From assembly GCF_046844695.1 (NCBI RefSeq), contig NZ_CP177354.1:4650001-4714000 (forward strand): DNA of 64,000 nt, in the 5' to 3' direction. The notes beneath the pieces are model-generated. The model was not told the origin of the DNA, searched no databases, and saw only the letters and a program-made list of their open reading frames with translations. This document shows, piece after piece, positions 35,412-45,027 of this stretch. This DNA is from Pokkaliibacter plantistimulans. Lineage in GTDB: Bacteria > Pseudomonadota > Gammaproteobacteria > Pseudomonadales > Balneatricaceae. Both the position numbers and the translations under genes were made by a program. Numbering within the stretch: position 1 is the stretch's first letter; every line of letters begins with the position of its first letter.

Positions 35412-38400
35412 ATGGATATTCCGTCTACTTTACTTGATAAAATTGAGAGAGGCCGGGTCATACTATTCTTAGGATCTGGAGCATTGGTTGGCTCCTCCCT
35501 TAAACAACATGAAGTACCACTAGGAGACCATTTAGGTCAGTTAATATCTAGAAGATTCCTAAATGATGAATATAGAAATGAATCTCTAATTCAAATATCT
35601 GAACTTGCAATGTCTGAATATGGGATGTTCGATGTCCAGGAATTCATTAGAGAGATATTCGAAGACATTCAGCCCGCAAGTTTCCACCACTCAATTCCAG
35701 AGTTTCATTGGAAAGCAATCTTCACTACGAACTATGATAGGCTCATTGAAACATGCTATACACAACACCCAGCACCTCTACAAAAGCTTTCAGTACATAT
35801 ATCAGACGACGATCACTTTTCTGAAGGAGAGTCAACTAATGACAGGCTTGGGCTGATTAAACTACATGGCTGCATAACAAGAACAAAAGACAATAAAATC
35901 CCGCTAATATTGACAGTAGAACAATACAACGAATACAACAACAATAGAAAAAACCTATTCAAATACTTATATGAGATGGCTTTAGAATACACCATAGTAT
36001 TTATAGGCCATAGCCTACAAGATGCAAACATCAGACATATCATATCTTTATTACATCGAGAAGTTCCAAATGGACAACGGCACTACTTAATAAAGCCAGG
36101 ATTAAGAGATGCTGAAATAAATTTATGGTCATCAAAGAAGATATCCGCAATAAACGCAACGTTTGAAGATTTCATTAAAGAAATTAAAGAAAAGATAAGT
36201 TTGGCAAGAAGATCCTCTTACTTGGTTATCCCCACTCAAAACCACGCTATACAGTCAATTTTCATAACCAATATACCACCAAGCGCTGAGCTAATTAGAT
36301 TTCTAACAAATCAAGTAGAGTACTTAAAAGGCGACATAAACTACTCACAATGTAAGGCAAGTGATTTTTATCGGGGAAGTGATTTAGGATGGTATCCAAT
36401 CGCAGAAGAGCTCACCACTCCCAGATCAATGATAGAAAGGTTTTTTGAAGAGACCATACTAAAACCAGAGTCAGAAAGACAATCTAAAATTGACCTAGTT
36501 CTTCTGAAAGGAGAAGCAGGAGCGGGTAAAACTACCTTTCTTAGGCAGATTGCATGGAGAGTGAAAGATGTAGGCTTTGGATGTGCACTTTGGGCAAAAA
36601 ATATTGATCATACAAATATAGATATCATAAAAGAGATAAATGAAAAGTCTAACGAAAGAATATTTATCTTCTGGGACGATGCGGCATTAAACACTCATAA
36701 AATTGCATCATTTCTAACAAATGCCTTGAAGGCAAGAATACCATTAACCATATTTACTGCCGAACGATATAACGAATGGAACCTACGTTGTGACAATTTA
36801 AAAAAATATGTTACCGCGACATATACGTTAAATAATTTAAGCACAACAGAGATAGTTGATCTGCTCTCCAAACTCGAAAAACACAACTGTTTAGGACCTA
36901 ATCTTCAGAACAAATCCCATCAGCAAAGAGTAACAGAATTTACAGTTAGTTTTGAACGACAGCTATTAGTGGCACTTCATGAAGCCACAATGGGTGAACC
37001 CTTCGAGGACATTATATTTAACGAATATTCATCAATTGAGCCAATTCATGCCAGAGCGATATATAGAACAATATGCACATTAAATAGATTAAGAGTACCT
37101 GTCAGAGCAGGTCTAATAGCGAGAATATTCGATATCAATTTTGAAAAATTCAAAGAAGACTTTTTTGAACCTTTAGAAAAAGTTGTATTATGGGAGGAAA
37201 GCAGTATCGACGACATTCACTACAAAGCTCGACACCCAGAAATAGCTGAAATTGTTTTCAATAGATCATTTTCTACTTCCTTGGACAGATATAACGAATA
37301 CATACAAATACTAAGCAAAATAAATATATCGTATGAGTCAGATAGATCCTCATACAGACAACTAATGAGAGCCAAGTCTCTTCACGATGTTTTCCCAGAC
37401 TATGAGGATGTATCGAATATATATAGGTATGCTATAGAGACACTAGGGAGAGATGGTTACTTACTACAACAGATAGCAAACTTCGAAAGAATAAGACCTA
37501 ATGGAAACTTAGCGCTTGCGATAGAGCTGCTTGAAGAAGCGAAAGAAATATCCCCCAACGACAGTAGCATATATCACTCACTTGCTACCGTTTGGAGAGA
37601 CCGTGCATCAAGTAATGCAGAGCACTATGCAAGAATTAAGTTTCGTAGAGAAGCAAGTTCTATTCTTGAAGAAATAAAGTCTAGATGGGATGAAAACGCA
37701 TACACCGCAGGATCAATAATTGAGTTAGCAATTGATAATTTTAGCGATTTGCTATTAGACACAAATTTATCAGAAAAAATAATTGACGACTCTATAATAA
37801 AGATAGAGGAAGAAATCAACTCTAGTCGTCAGAAGTTTCCAGATGATAGTCATATATCAACGCTTGAGGCTAGATTTGCAAGCTTACTCAATGACAACCA
37901 AAGAGTAGCCCAAGCATTGTCACGGGCTTTCGATGAATATAACCGTGATCCGTCACTAGCTATTAGACTATCTAAAATACACGTTGAAAATGGGAAAATT
38001 AGTGACGCCATATCTGTCCTCAAATCAGCCATAGAAAGAAGAAGAGGACACTTAAGACTAAACTTCCAATATGCCGAGACTTTGCGATTACATTCGCAAG
38101 AACAGGCTTCAACTGTAGCATACTACTACAGAAGATCCTTTAACCCTGACGATAAGAATTATCAGGCACAGTTCTGGTTTGCCAGATACTCTTTTGACTC
38201 CCCAAATTCCAATGAAAAGGCCCTATCAAGAAAAATATTTACCTTTTTAAGAGCACAACACTTGCCTCTAGAGGAAAAAAATAAAATTCGAGATTATGAA
38301 GGCGGGATTGAAATACCTAAAATCTTTTCAGGAACAGTAAAGTCACTAAGTACTGGATATGGATTTATATCTATTGACGGGAGCGGGGAAGGCATATTCT

Positions 38401-38519
38401 TTCCAAGAAATCAAATAGAAAACAACTTATGGGATGCAACTAAAGTAAATGACAGAATGAAGTTCAATCTTGGCTTCAGTTACAACGGCCCGTTATGTTG
38501 CAATATATGCCCATATTAG
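35412..38519 (+). CDS. SIR2-STAND-TPR-cold-shock fusion protein, putative anti-phage NADase
   Basis: A 1035-residue multidomain protein behind GAGGT. Residues 1-250 form a SIR2-like domain with nucleotide loop FLGSGA (19-24), catalytic-position N107 (FTTNYD) and H152 (KLHG), and a late VFIGHSLQD motif, so NAD hydrolysis looks possible. A P-loop NTPase of STAND type follows: Walker A GEAGAGKTT (367-375) and Walker B RIFIFWDD (about 415-423). Residues 700-930 are helical repeats of TPR type. The last ~65 residues (GTVKSLSTGYGFISIDG, GIFFPRN) resemble a cold-shock domain. Sampled lines are about 35% GC, far below the flanks, and codons are A/T-ending: clear transfer. SIR2-STAND proteins such as Avs5 abort phage infection. 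Defence is inferred, not shown. Confidence 0.82.
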   Translation: MDIPSTLLDKIERGRVILFLGSGALVGSSLKQHEVPLGDHLGQLISRRFLNDEYRNESLIQISELAMSEYGMFDVQEFIREIFEDIQPASFHHSIPEFHWKAIFTTNYDRLIETCYTQHPAPLQKLSVHISDDDHFSEGESTNDRLGLIKLHGCITRTKDNKIPLILTVEQYNEYNNNRKNLFKYLYEMALEYTIVFIGHSLQDANIRHIISLLHREVPNGQRHYLIKPGLRDAEINLWSSKKISAINATFEDFIKEIKEKISLARRSSYLVIPTQNHAIQSIFITNIPPSAELIRFLTNQVEYLKGDINYSQCKASDFYRGSDLGWYPIAEELTTPRSMIERFFEETILKPESERQSKIDLVLLKGEAGAGKTTFLRQIAWRVKDVGFGCALWAKNIDHTNIDIIKEINEKSNERIFIFWDDAALNTHKIASFLTNALKARIPLTIFTAERYNEWNLRCDNLKKYVTATYTLNNLSTTEIVDLLSKLEKHNCLGPNLQNKSHQQRVTEFTVSFERQLLVALHEATMGEPFEDIIFNEYSSIEPIHARAIYRTICTLNRLRVPVRAGLIARIFDINFEKFKEDFFEPLEKVVLWEESSIDDIHYKARHPEIAEIVFNRSFSTSLDRYNEYIQILSKINISYESDRSSYRQLMRAKSLHDVFPDYEDVSNIYRYAIETLGRDGYLLQQIANFERIRPNGNLALAIELLEEAKEISPNDSSIYHSLATVWRDRASSNAEHYARIKFRREASSILEEIKSRWDENAYTAGSIIELAIDNFSDLLLDTNLSEKIIDDSIIKIEEEINSSRQKFPDDSHISTLEARFASLLNDNQRVAQALSRAFDEYNRDPSLAIRLSKIHVENGKISDAISVLKSAIERRRGHLRLNFQYAETLRLHSQEQASTVAYYYRRSFNPDDKNYQAQFWFARYSFDSPNSNEKALSRKIFTFLRAQHLPLEEKNKIRDYEGGIEIPKIFSGTVKSLSTGYGFISIDGSGEGIFFPRNQIENNLWDATKVNDRMKFNLGFSYNGPLCCNICPY

Positions 38520-38531
38520 CCACCAGTAATT

Positions 38532-38539
38532 TGCACTAA
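38532..38539. repeat. Right 8-bp direct repeat TGCACTAA of the AT-rich insert
   Basis: Matches 35212-35219. LysR-like coding sequence resumes within it: GCA CTA ACC encodes the A-L-T of the conserved ALTSFRCDSD. Confidence 0.5.
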
Positions 38540-38787
38540 CCAGCTTCCGCTGTGACAGCGATGTGGCTCAGCTGGCGATGATCCGTGCAGGTTTTGGTAT
38601 TGGCTTCTGTCAGGTCGGTATTGCCCGCCGCGAGCCGCTGTTGCAGCGGCTGGTGGCCGGGTTTGAAATGCAGCTGGAGACCTGGGTTGCCATGCATGAA
38701 AACCTGCGTGACAACCCCGCCTGCCGCCTGACCTTTGAGGCACTGGCGGCAGGCTTGCACCGTTATATCAGTCAGACGGCACCGTAG
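38540..38787 (+). pseudogene. C-terminal remnant of a LysR-family regulator
   Basis: The frame encodes TSFRCDSDVAQLAMIRAGF, then GIGFCQVGIARREPLLQRL and ends ISQTAP. This is the last ~80 residues of a LysR effector domain. A stop codon lies at 38527-38529 and the DNA-binding half is absent. The 3' end overlaps the convergent 5-oxoprolinase gene by 16 bp. With the epimerase remnant it suggests an ancestral divergent lysR/epimerase pair whose 5' halves were replaced by the insert. Confidence 0.7.
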
Positions 38788-41700
38788 CCGCCACCACCGG
38801 GCGTCTCGATCACGAACACATCACCGGCCTGCAGCTCCACCGAGTCGGCGTGAAGCAGCCGCGTCACCCTGCCATCGGCACGCTCTACCCAGTTGCGCCC
38901 GGATTCCCCCGCCGCTCCGCCCGCCATACCGAAGGGTTGCGTGGTGCGGTTGTTGGACAGAATCGAGGCCGTCATCGGCTGCAGGAAACGAATCCTCCGC
39001 GTGCCACCGTCGCCCCCCACCCAGCGCCCCTTGCCACCGGAGCGCTGGCGGATGGCAAAGCTTTCCAGCCGCACCGGATAACGCCATTCCAGCACTTCCG
39101 GGTCGGTCAGGCGCGAATTGGTCATATGAGCCTGCACCACGCTGCAGCCGTTGAAGCCTTCACCTGCGCCGGTGCCCCCCGCCAGGGTTTCATAGTACTG
39201 ATACTGGTCGTTGCCAAAGGTGAAGTTGTTCATGGTGATCTGGCTGGCCGCCATGATCCCCAGCGCACCGTACAGCGCATTGGTGACGCACATGGAGGTT
39301 TCAACATTGCCCGCCACCACCGCGGCCGGATAGCAGGGGTTAAGCATCGATCCGCTGGGAATAATGACTTCCAGCGGCTTCATGCAACCGGCATTGAGCG
39401 GGATGTCGTCTTTCACCAGAGTGCGGAACACATAGAGCACAGCGGCCATGGCAATGGCCCGTGGCGCGTTGTAGTTGCTCTGCAGCTGCGCAGAGGTGCC
39501 GGTGAAATCGATCACCGCGCTGCGTGCCGCCTGATCGACACGAATGGCGACTCGGATCTGCGCGTCGTTATCCAACGTCAGGGTGTAGCTGCCGTCCTTC
39601 AGCGCACTGATGACCCGGCGCACGGCCTCTTCGGCGTTGTTCTGTACGTGATCCATATAGGCCCGCACCACCGCCAGCCCGAACTCCTCGACCATGCGCC
39701 CCAGCTCCTGCACGCCCTTTTCATTGGCGGCAATCTGCGCCCGCAGGTCGGCCATGTTCTGCGCCGGATTACGTGACGGATAGGGGCCAGACAGCAGCAG
39801 TTCGACCGTTTCCTGCTCGCACAGGCGCCCGGCCTCCACCAGTTTCCAGTTGCTGATGCGTACCCCTTCCTCATCAATACTGACCGAGGTCGGCGGCACC
39901 GAACCGGGGGTAATCCCGCCGACGTCGGCATGATGGCCACGGGAGCCGACATAGAACAGGATCTCGTCGCCATGGCGGTCAAACACCGGGGTAACCACGG
40001 TGATGTCCGGCAGGTGGGTGCCACCCTGATAGGGGTCATTGAGGGCGTAAACATCCCCGGCACGCATCCGCCCCTGATTCTCGCGGATGATGGTCTTGAT
40101 CGACTCGCCCATGGAGCCCAGATGCACCGGCATATGCGGCGCATTGGCAATGAGATTGCCAGCGGCATCGAAGATGGCACAGGAGAAGTCCAGCCGTTCC
40201 TTGATATTGACCGAGAAGGCGGTGTTCTGCAGACGCAGCCCCATCTGCTCGGCGATGCTCATGAACAGGTTATTGAAGATCTCCAGCATCACCGGATCCG
40301 CATCCGTGCCGATGGCCTGACGCCTTGGCAGAGGCTGCACCCGCCGCAGCAGCAGATGGTTATGCGTCGTCACTTCTGCCTGCCAGCCCGCCTCGACAAT
40401 GGTGGTGGTCACCGGCTCGGCGATGATAGCCGGGCCGTCGATCAGATCACCGGGGCGCATCTCTTCACGGCGGTACAGACCGGTGCTGTGCCAGGCTCCG
40501 GCACTAAACATCTGCACCTGATCATGGGCCTGCAACGCCCCTGCCCGCGCAGGCAGCTGATCAAAGTGCTCCACCGGCGCATCAGACAGCCCCAGCACTT
40601 CAACGGAAAGCGCCTCGGCAATCAGTGCCTTGTCAGGCATCAGGAAGGCATAACGCTGACGATAGGCCAGCTCGAACTGTTCGGTCATCTGTTCCAGCGT
40701 GCCGAAACTGACCTGCAGGGCATTGTCGGTACCGGCGTAGCGCAGGTGCACATGGCGGACTTCTTCCAGTCGCTCCGCACTGACGCCCTGCCGCTGCAAC
40801 TCGGCGCGCCCCTCGGCGGCCAGCCGGTCAAGCTGACGGGCCATGTCGTCCAGCGCCGCTGCGGTCAGCTCTACTTCCAGCGCCTGCTCGCGGATCACAC
40901 TCTGGTTGGCCAGCCCCATGCCATAGGCCGACAGCACCCCCGCCAGCGGATGGGCAAACACCCGGCTCATGCCGAGGGTATCCGCCACCAGACAGGCATG
41001 CTGGCCACCGGCCCCGCCAAAGGTGGTCAGCACATAGCGCGTGACATCATGGCCGCGCTGTACGGAAATCTGCTTGATGGCATTGGCCATGCTGCCGACC
41101 GCAATCTGCAGGAAGCCTTCGGCCACCTGCTCGGCACTCTGGCGTTTGCCCGTAGCCCGATAAACCTCCTCGGCCAGTGCGCTGAAGCGCTCGACCACCA
41201 CCTCACGATCCAGCGGCAGATCGGCCTGCGGGCCAAATACCTTGGGGAAGTACGCCGGCTGGATCTTGCCCAGCATGACATTGCAGTCGGTTACCGTCAG
41301 GGGCCCGCCACGACGATAGCTGGCTGGCCCCGGGTTGGCACCGGCGGAATCCGGCCCGACGCGGTAACGGGCACCGTCAAACTGCAGCACCGAGCCACCA
41401 CCGGCAGCCACCGTATGGATGCTCATCATCGGCGCCCGCATGCGCACCCCGGCCACCTGCGTTTCAAACTCGCGCTCGTACTCACCGGCATAGTGCGACA
41501 CATCGGTCGAGGTGCCGCCCATATCAAAGCCGATGATGCGCTCGAAGCCAGCCAGCTCACCGGTCCGCACCATGCCCACGATACCCCCGGCAGGGCCGGA
41601 CAGAATGGCATCCTTGCCCTGAAAACGATGGGCATCGGTGAGGCCGCCACTGGACTGCATGAACTGCAGATTGACACCCGGCATCTCCGCCGCCACCTGC

Positions 41701-42437
41701 TCCACATAGCGGCGCAGAATGGGCGACAGATAGGCATCCACCACCGTGGTATCACCGCGCGATACCAGCTTCATCAGCGGGCTGGCCTGATGCGAGGTGC
41801 TGATCTGGGTAAAGCCCACTTCCCGCGCCAGATCAGCAATCTGCTGTTCATGCCCGGTAAAGCGGTAGCCATGCATCAGCACGATGGCAATAGCCCGGTA
41901 ACCTTCGGCATAGGCAGCACGCAGATCCGCCAGAGTGCGGTCGCTGTTGAGCGGGGTGACAGGTTCGCCGTGCGCGCCCACCCGCTCCTGCACTTCGACC
42001 ACCTTGTGATACAGCCGCTCGGGCAGCAGCACGTCGAGATCAAACAACCGTGGCCGGTTCTGATAGGCAATGCGCAGCGCATCGGCAAAGCCTTCGGTGA
42101 TAAACAGCACGGTCTTCTCGCCCTTGCGCTCAAGCAGCGCGTTGGTGGCGACCGTGGTGCCCATCTTCACCGCCTCCACCTGCTCCGGGGTTATCGGCTG
42201 GCCGGGCTGCAGCCCCAGCAGATAGCGGATGCCCGCCACCGCCGCATCGCGGTACTGCTCGGGGTTTTCCGACAGCAGTTTGTGCGTCACCAGCGTGTTG
42301 TCCGGGCGGCGGGCGACGATATCGGTAAAGGTGCCACCGCGGTCGATCCAGAACTGCCAGCGGCCCGAACCAACGGCAGCGGCTGGACGTTGAGAGGCAG
42401 CGGCAACAGCGGAAATATCAGCCTGCAGAGTAGTCAT
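38772..42437 (-). CDS. oplAH: 5-oxoprolinase, ATP-hydrolysing (HyuA-HyuB fusion)
   Basis: A 1221-residue cytoplasmic enzyme, the usual length of single-chain 5-oxoprolinases, opening 5-oxo-L-proline to L-glutamate with ATP. The HyuA-like half (1-690) has FWIDRGGTFTDIVAR near the start and FDMGGTSTDVSHY near 310. The HyuB-like half (700-1215) has EIFNNLFMSIAEQMG at its start, VGSRGHHADVGG near 830 and the tail PGGGGYG. ATG 42437 follows AGGTGA; a GTG one codon earlier is possible. A divergent LysR probably regulates it. N-methylhydantoinase or acetone-carboxylase relatives have separate subunits, so the fused form favours 5-oxoprolinase. Confidence 0.93.
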   Translation of the reverse strand: MTTLQADISAVAAASQRPAAAVGSGRWQFWIDRGGTFTDIVARRPDNTLVTHKLLSENPEQYRDAAVAGIRYLLGLQPGQPITPEQVEAVKMGTTVATNALLERKGEKTVLFITEGFADALRIAYQNRPRLFDLDVLLPERLYHKVVEVQERVGAHGEPVTPLNSDRTLADLRAAYAEGYRAIAIVLMHGYRFTGHEQQIADLAREVGFTQISTSHQASPLMKLVSRGDTTVVDAYLSPILRRYVEQVAAEMPGVNLQFMQSSGGLTDAHRFQGKDAILSGPAGGIVGMVRTGELAGFERIIGFDMGGTSTDVSHYAGEYEREFETQVAGVRMRAPMMSIHTVAAGGGSVLQFDGARYRVGPDSAGANPGPASYRRGGPLTVTDCNVMLGKIQPAYFPKVFGPQADLPLDREVVVERFSALAEEVYRATGKRQSAEQVAEGFLQIAVGSMANAIKQISVQRGHDVTRYVLTTFGGAGGQHACLVADTLGMSRVFAHPLAGVLSAYGMGLANQSVIREQALEVELTAAALDDMARQLDRLAAEGRAELQRQGVSAERLEEVRHVHLRYAGTDNALQVSFGTLEQMTEQFELAYRQRYAFLMPDKALIAEALSVEVLGLSDAPVEHFDQLPARAGALQAHDQVQMFSAGAWHSTGLYRREEMRPGDLIDGPAIIAEPVTTTIVEAGWQAEVTTHNHLLLRRVQPLPRRQAIGTDADPVMLEIFNNLFMSIAEQMGLRLQNTAFSVNIKERLDFSCAIFDAAGNLIANAPHMPVHLGSMGESIKTIIRENQGRMRAGDVYALNDPYQGGTHLPDITVVTPVFDRHGDEILFYVGSRGHHADVGGITPGSVPPTSVSIDEEGVRISNWKLVEAGRLCEQETVELLLSGPYPSRNPAQNMADLRAQIAANEKGVQELGRMVEEFGLAVVRAYMDHVQNNAEEAVRRVISALKDGSYTLTLDNDAQIRVAIRVDQAARSAVIDFTGTSAQLQSNYNAPRAIAMAAVLYVFRTLVKDDIPLNAGCMKPLEVIIPSGSMLNPCYPAAVVAGNVETSMCVTNALYGALGIMAASQITMNNFTFGNDQYQYYETLAGGTGAGEGFNGCSVVQAHMTNSRLTDPEVLEWRYPVRLESFAIRQRSGGKGRWVGGDGGTRRIRFLQPMTASILSNNRTTQPFGMAGGAAGESGRNWVERADGRVTRLLHADSVELQAGDVFVIETPGGGGYGAV

Positions 42438-42602
42438 CACGGTTCACCTGTTCGCAATCAGGAAGGGGTGCCCTGCCAGCGATCAGGCGCTGTAGCGGCA
42501 CGGTCACTGACACCCTATTACGAATAAAAAATGAACGTTAATGAGATTTTATAGCCACCCTTGTTTATATTTCCTTAACACAAATTACCCGCTGGTGGCG
42601 TC
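42438..42602. promoter_or_regulatory. Divergent promoter region of oplAH and its LysR regulator
   Basis: A 165-bp AT-rich interval (TTACGAATAAAAAATGAACG, TTTTATAGCC) between divergent genes, the place where LysR regulators normally bind. No clear T-N11-A dyad could be fixed by eye. Confidence 0.35.
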
Positions 42603-43535
42603 ATGAATACCCGCTTTCTGGAAACCTTTGTCACCCTGGCCGAGCTGCGCAACTACCGCGCCACCGCCCGTGCCCTGCATGCAACAGCAGCGGCCATTTC
42701 GCAACGGATAAGGGGGCTGGAAGATGAACTGCGCACCGAGCTGATCGACCGTGGCAGCAAGGAGTTTCGCCTGACCGCGCAGGGTGAGTACCTGCTGGGC
42801 CATGCCCGCACCGTGCTGCATGCGGTGGCCTCGCTGAAAGCCGCCGCCCAGCAGGACAACCCGGTACAGGGGCAGCTGCGGCTGGGGGTGATCGAGACGG
42901 TGGTTCACAGCTGGCTGGCGGGGGCGATGAGTCTGCTGGCGGAGCGCTATCCGGCATTGGAGGTGGCACTGACGGTGGATGTCAGCCGCGTGCTGCATCA
43001 GCGCCTGCTGGAAGGCGACGTGGATATGATCGTGCGGGTCGACAGCGTTGAGCACAGTGATTTGCAGACCACCGCGCTGGCGCTCTACCCGGTACGCTGG
43101 ATTGCCCGTCACGATCTGCTCGACAGTCGCGATGGCCTGATCCGGCAGGTACTGGCCCGCCCGATTCTGACCTTTGAACGGGGCACCGCTCCCCAGCGCG
43201 CGCTGGAAGACACCCTGCTACGGCTGGCCCAGCAGGAGAACCTGCCCTTCAGTCAGGTGCGGATGACCTGCTCACCCTCGGTGGCGGCCATGGTGCAACT
43301 GGTCAGGGACGGCTATGGCGTAGCGGCTATTCCCGCTCTGTTTGTGCAGCAGGCGCTCAGCAGCGGCGAGTTTGTCGAGCTGGCGCTGGAGGCGGCACTG
43401 CCCCCCATCATCGTCAGCCTGTGCCATCGCCATGATGCCGATCTCAGGGTTATTTCCGCCGTACAGACACTGCGAGACAGCTGCCGCGTCTACGCCGAAC
43501 GGGTCAATCCGCAGTGGATGGAATGGTTGGGGTGA
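42603..43535 (+). CDS. LysR-family regulator divergent from 5-oxoprolinase
   Basis: A 310-residue regulator. The N-terminal HTH shows FLETFVTLAELRNYRATARAL and TAAAISQRIRGLEDELRTEL, and the co-inducer domain begins near residue 90 (LRLGVIETVVHSWLAG). It resembles the regulator at 27047-27976 in the LGVIETVVHSWL/LGVSETIVHTWL segment, so the two are probably paralogues flanking one catabolic region. The start codon follows a weak GGTGG. Confidence 0.9.
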   Translation: MNTRFLETFVTLAELRNYRATARALHATAAAISQRIRGLEDELRTELIDRGSKEFRLTAQGEYLLGHARTVLHAVASLKAAAQQDNPVQGQLRLGVIETVVHSWLAGAMSLLAERYPALEVALTVDVSRVLHQRLLEGDVDMIVRVDSVEHSDLQTTALALYPVRWIARHDLLDSRDGLIRQVLARPILTFERGTAPQRALEDTLLRLAQQENLPFSQVRMTCSPSVAAMVQLVRDGYGVAAIPALFVQQALSSGEFVELALEAALPPIIVSLCHRHDADLRVISAVQTLRDSCRVYAERVNPQWMEWLG

Positions 43536-43697
43536 GCGGCACAGCAGGCTCCCGCACAACCGGATCCAGCACCAGCTCCCTGCCCCGTGAAACACAGGGC
43601 ATCATGCAACGTTCTGTGGCCTTTTGTTCGGCACTGAGGTAGTGATCACGGTGTTCGATTTCACCGCTATCCTTGATGGTGAATTCAGACCGGGCAC

Positions 43698-44774
43698 TCA
43701 GTGGCTGACATCCACCGTTGGAAAGTGACCAAACAGACGCTGTCTGACCCGGCACATCTGCCGGGCTTCGTAGGCATCGTGAGTGGCGGCACCCTGACTG
43801 GTGGCTTCCAGTGAATTGGCATCCAGCACCTGAATTTCGTAGGGATAAATGCAGCGACGGCCGCTAGGCATACGCAGTATCAGCCGCTCGACAAACTTGA
43901 ACATGCGGAAGGTACGGTCACTGAAAGGATTGCCGCGACTGCCCTCCTGCCCCATCGTCTCGTTGGCCGATTCGACAATATAGGATGAGCTGATGCCGTA
44001 CAGGCGGTGGATTTCATCCAGCTCCGCCAGCGAGTTGCGGGTGCGTTCCGGCAGCTGGTTGGCGAGCATGATGATGGCCCGGCTGCGCAGAAACTGGATC
44101 AGCAGCACGGCAGAGAAAATATCGTGCGTTACCAGCCGCACTCCCAGCCGGTCAAACACTTCCGAGGCCAGATTGCCCGGCTTATGCAGCAGTTTGGTCA
44201 TGATCCGCTCAAAGGACTTTTCCTCCTTGATACGAAACTCCACCAGCGGAATCTTGCAGCGTTCGTCACCAATCCATTGCTGCCCCTGCTGCTCAAACAG
44301 GAATGGCAGATAGCGTGAACGTATGCTGTCCAGTGCAAACCGATGGGCTTCCTGATCTTCACTGAACAGGGCATGGGTGGCACAGTGCATCACCTTGAGC
44401 AGCACGCAGGGCCAGTTGGGCCAGGGGTGATCACCGGGACGGGAAGCCTCCACCAGCAGCGTTTCGATGGGCATGGAACGATAGGGTTCCGGCACCCGCT
44501 CAAGGTGATGCCAGGGTAAGACCCATTCATCGAGGTAATTGATGGCGCGTTCATGAATCAACAGCATCCACTGCCGGTCTTCCTGCATGTCGCTGTTAAA
44601 ACCATAAGCAGACAGAAAACGCACAGCGGCATCGGTATCCGCCAGCTGCAGCTGACGCAGATCCACCACCGAACGGCCCCCTATCAGGGGCTCAAGCATT
44701 TCCCAGGGAATTTCCAGCTCCGCTGCACTGCTCAAGCGCGGAACCCATTCGGGTCCTGAATCCCGTTTTGCCAT
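43698..44774 (-). CDS. TIGR04552-like protein (possible RelA/SpoT-like nucleotidyltransferase fold)
   Basis: A 358-residue soluble protein of a poorly known family. The central part, KLLHKPGNLASEVFDRL followed by GVRLVTHDIFSA, resembles the K...D..GVR segment of RelA/SpoT-like synthetase folds. The acidic and basic residues are compatible, but the match is by eye only. I believe it belongs to TIGR04552. The Met at 44774 (MAKRDSGPEW) was chosen; an upstream ATG at 44840 would add 22 residues without a better ribosome-binding site. It is divergent from mltA. No function is claimed. Confidence 0.6.
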   Translation of the reverse strand: MAKRDSGPEWVPRLSSAAELEIPWEMLEPLIGGRSVVDLRQLQLADTDAAVRFLSAYGFNSDMQEDRQWMLLIHERAINYLDEWVLPWHHLERVPEPYRSMPIETLLVEASRPGDHPWPNWPCVLLKVMHCATHALFSEDQEAHRFALDSIRSRYLPFLFEQQGQQWIGDERCKIPLVEFRIKEEKSFERIMTKLLHKPGNLASEVFDRLGVRLVTHDIFSAVLLIQFLRSRAIIMLANQLPERTRNSLAELDEIHRLYGISSSYIVESANETMGQEGSRGNPFSDRTFRMFKFVERLILRMPSGRRCIYPYEIQVLDANSLEATSQGAATHDAYEARQMCRVRQRLFGHFPTVDVSH

Positions 44775-45027
44775 CTGAACTGTCCATTGTGATGAGTTTG
44801 CTGGTGGCAGTATCGATACCCCTACTTTCCACCAGCCCATTGCTAACCATGGTAGCCCGCCTCTGATCAGTCAAGCATTTGTCGGCTTGAACCCTCCGGC
44901 AAAGCTCGTCATAGTGCTCGGGCCCGTACTCAGTTACGCCACATTTATCCCCTGTTTCAGGGTCGACATTGACGGGCTGGCGTATTTTTCGAGCAACAAA
45001 TTGAGCAACACGTCTTCAGGGTCCGTT

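Noticed and set aside
39930..42527. 865-codon plus-strand frame antisense to 5-oxoprolinase
   Set aside because: His/Gln-rich composition typical of a shadow frame; the minus strand carries all HyuA/HyuB motifs.
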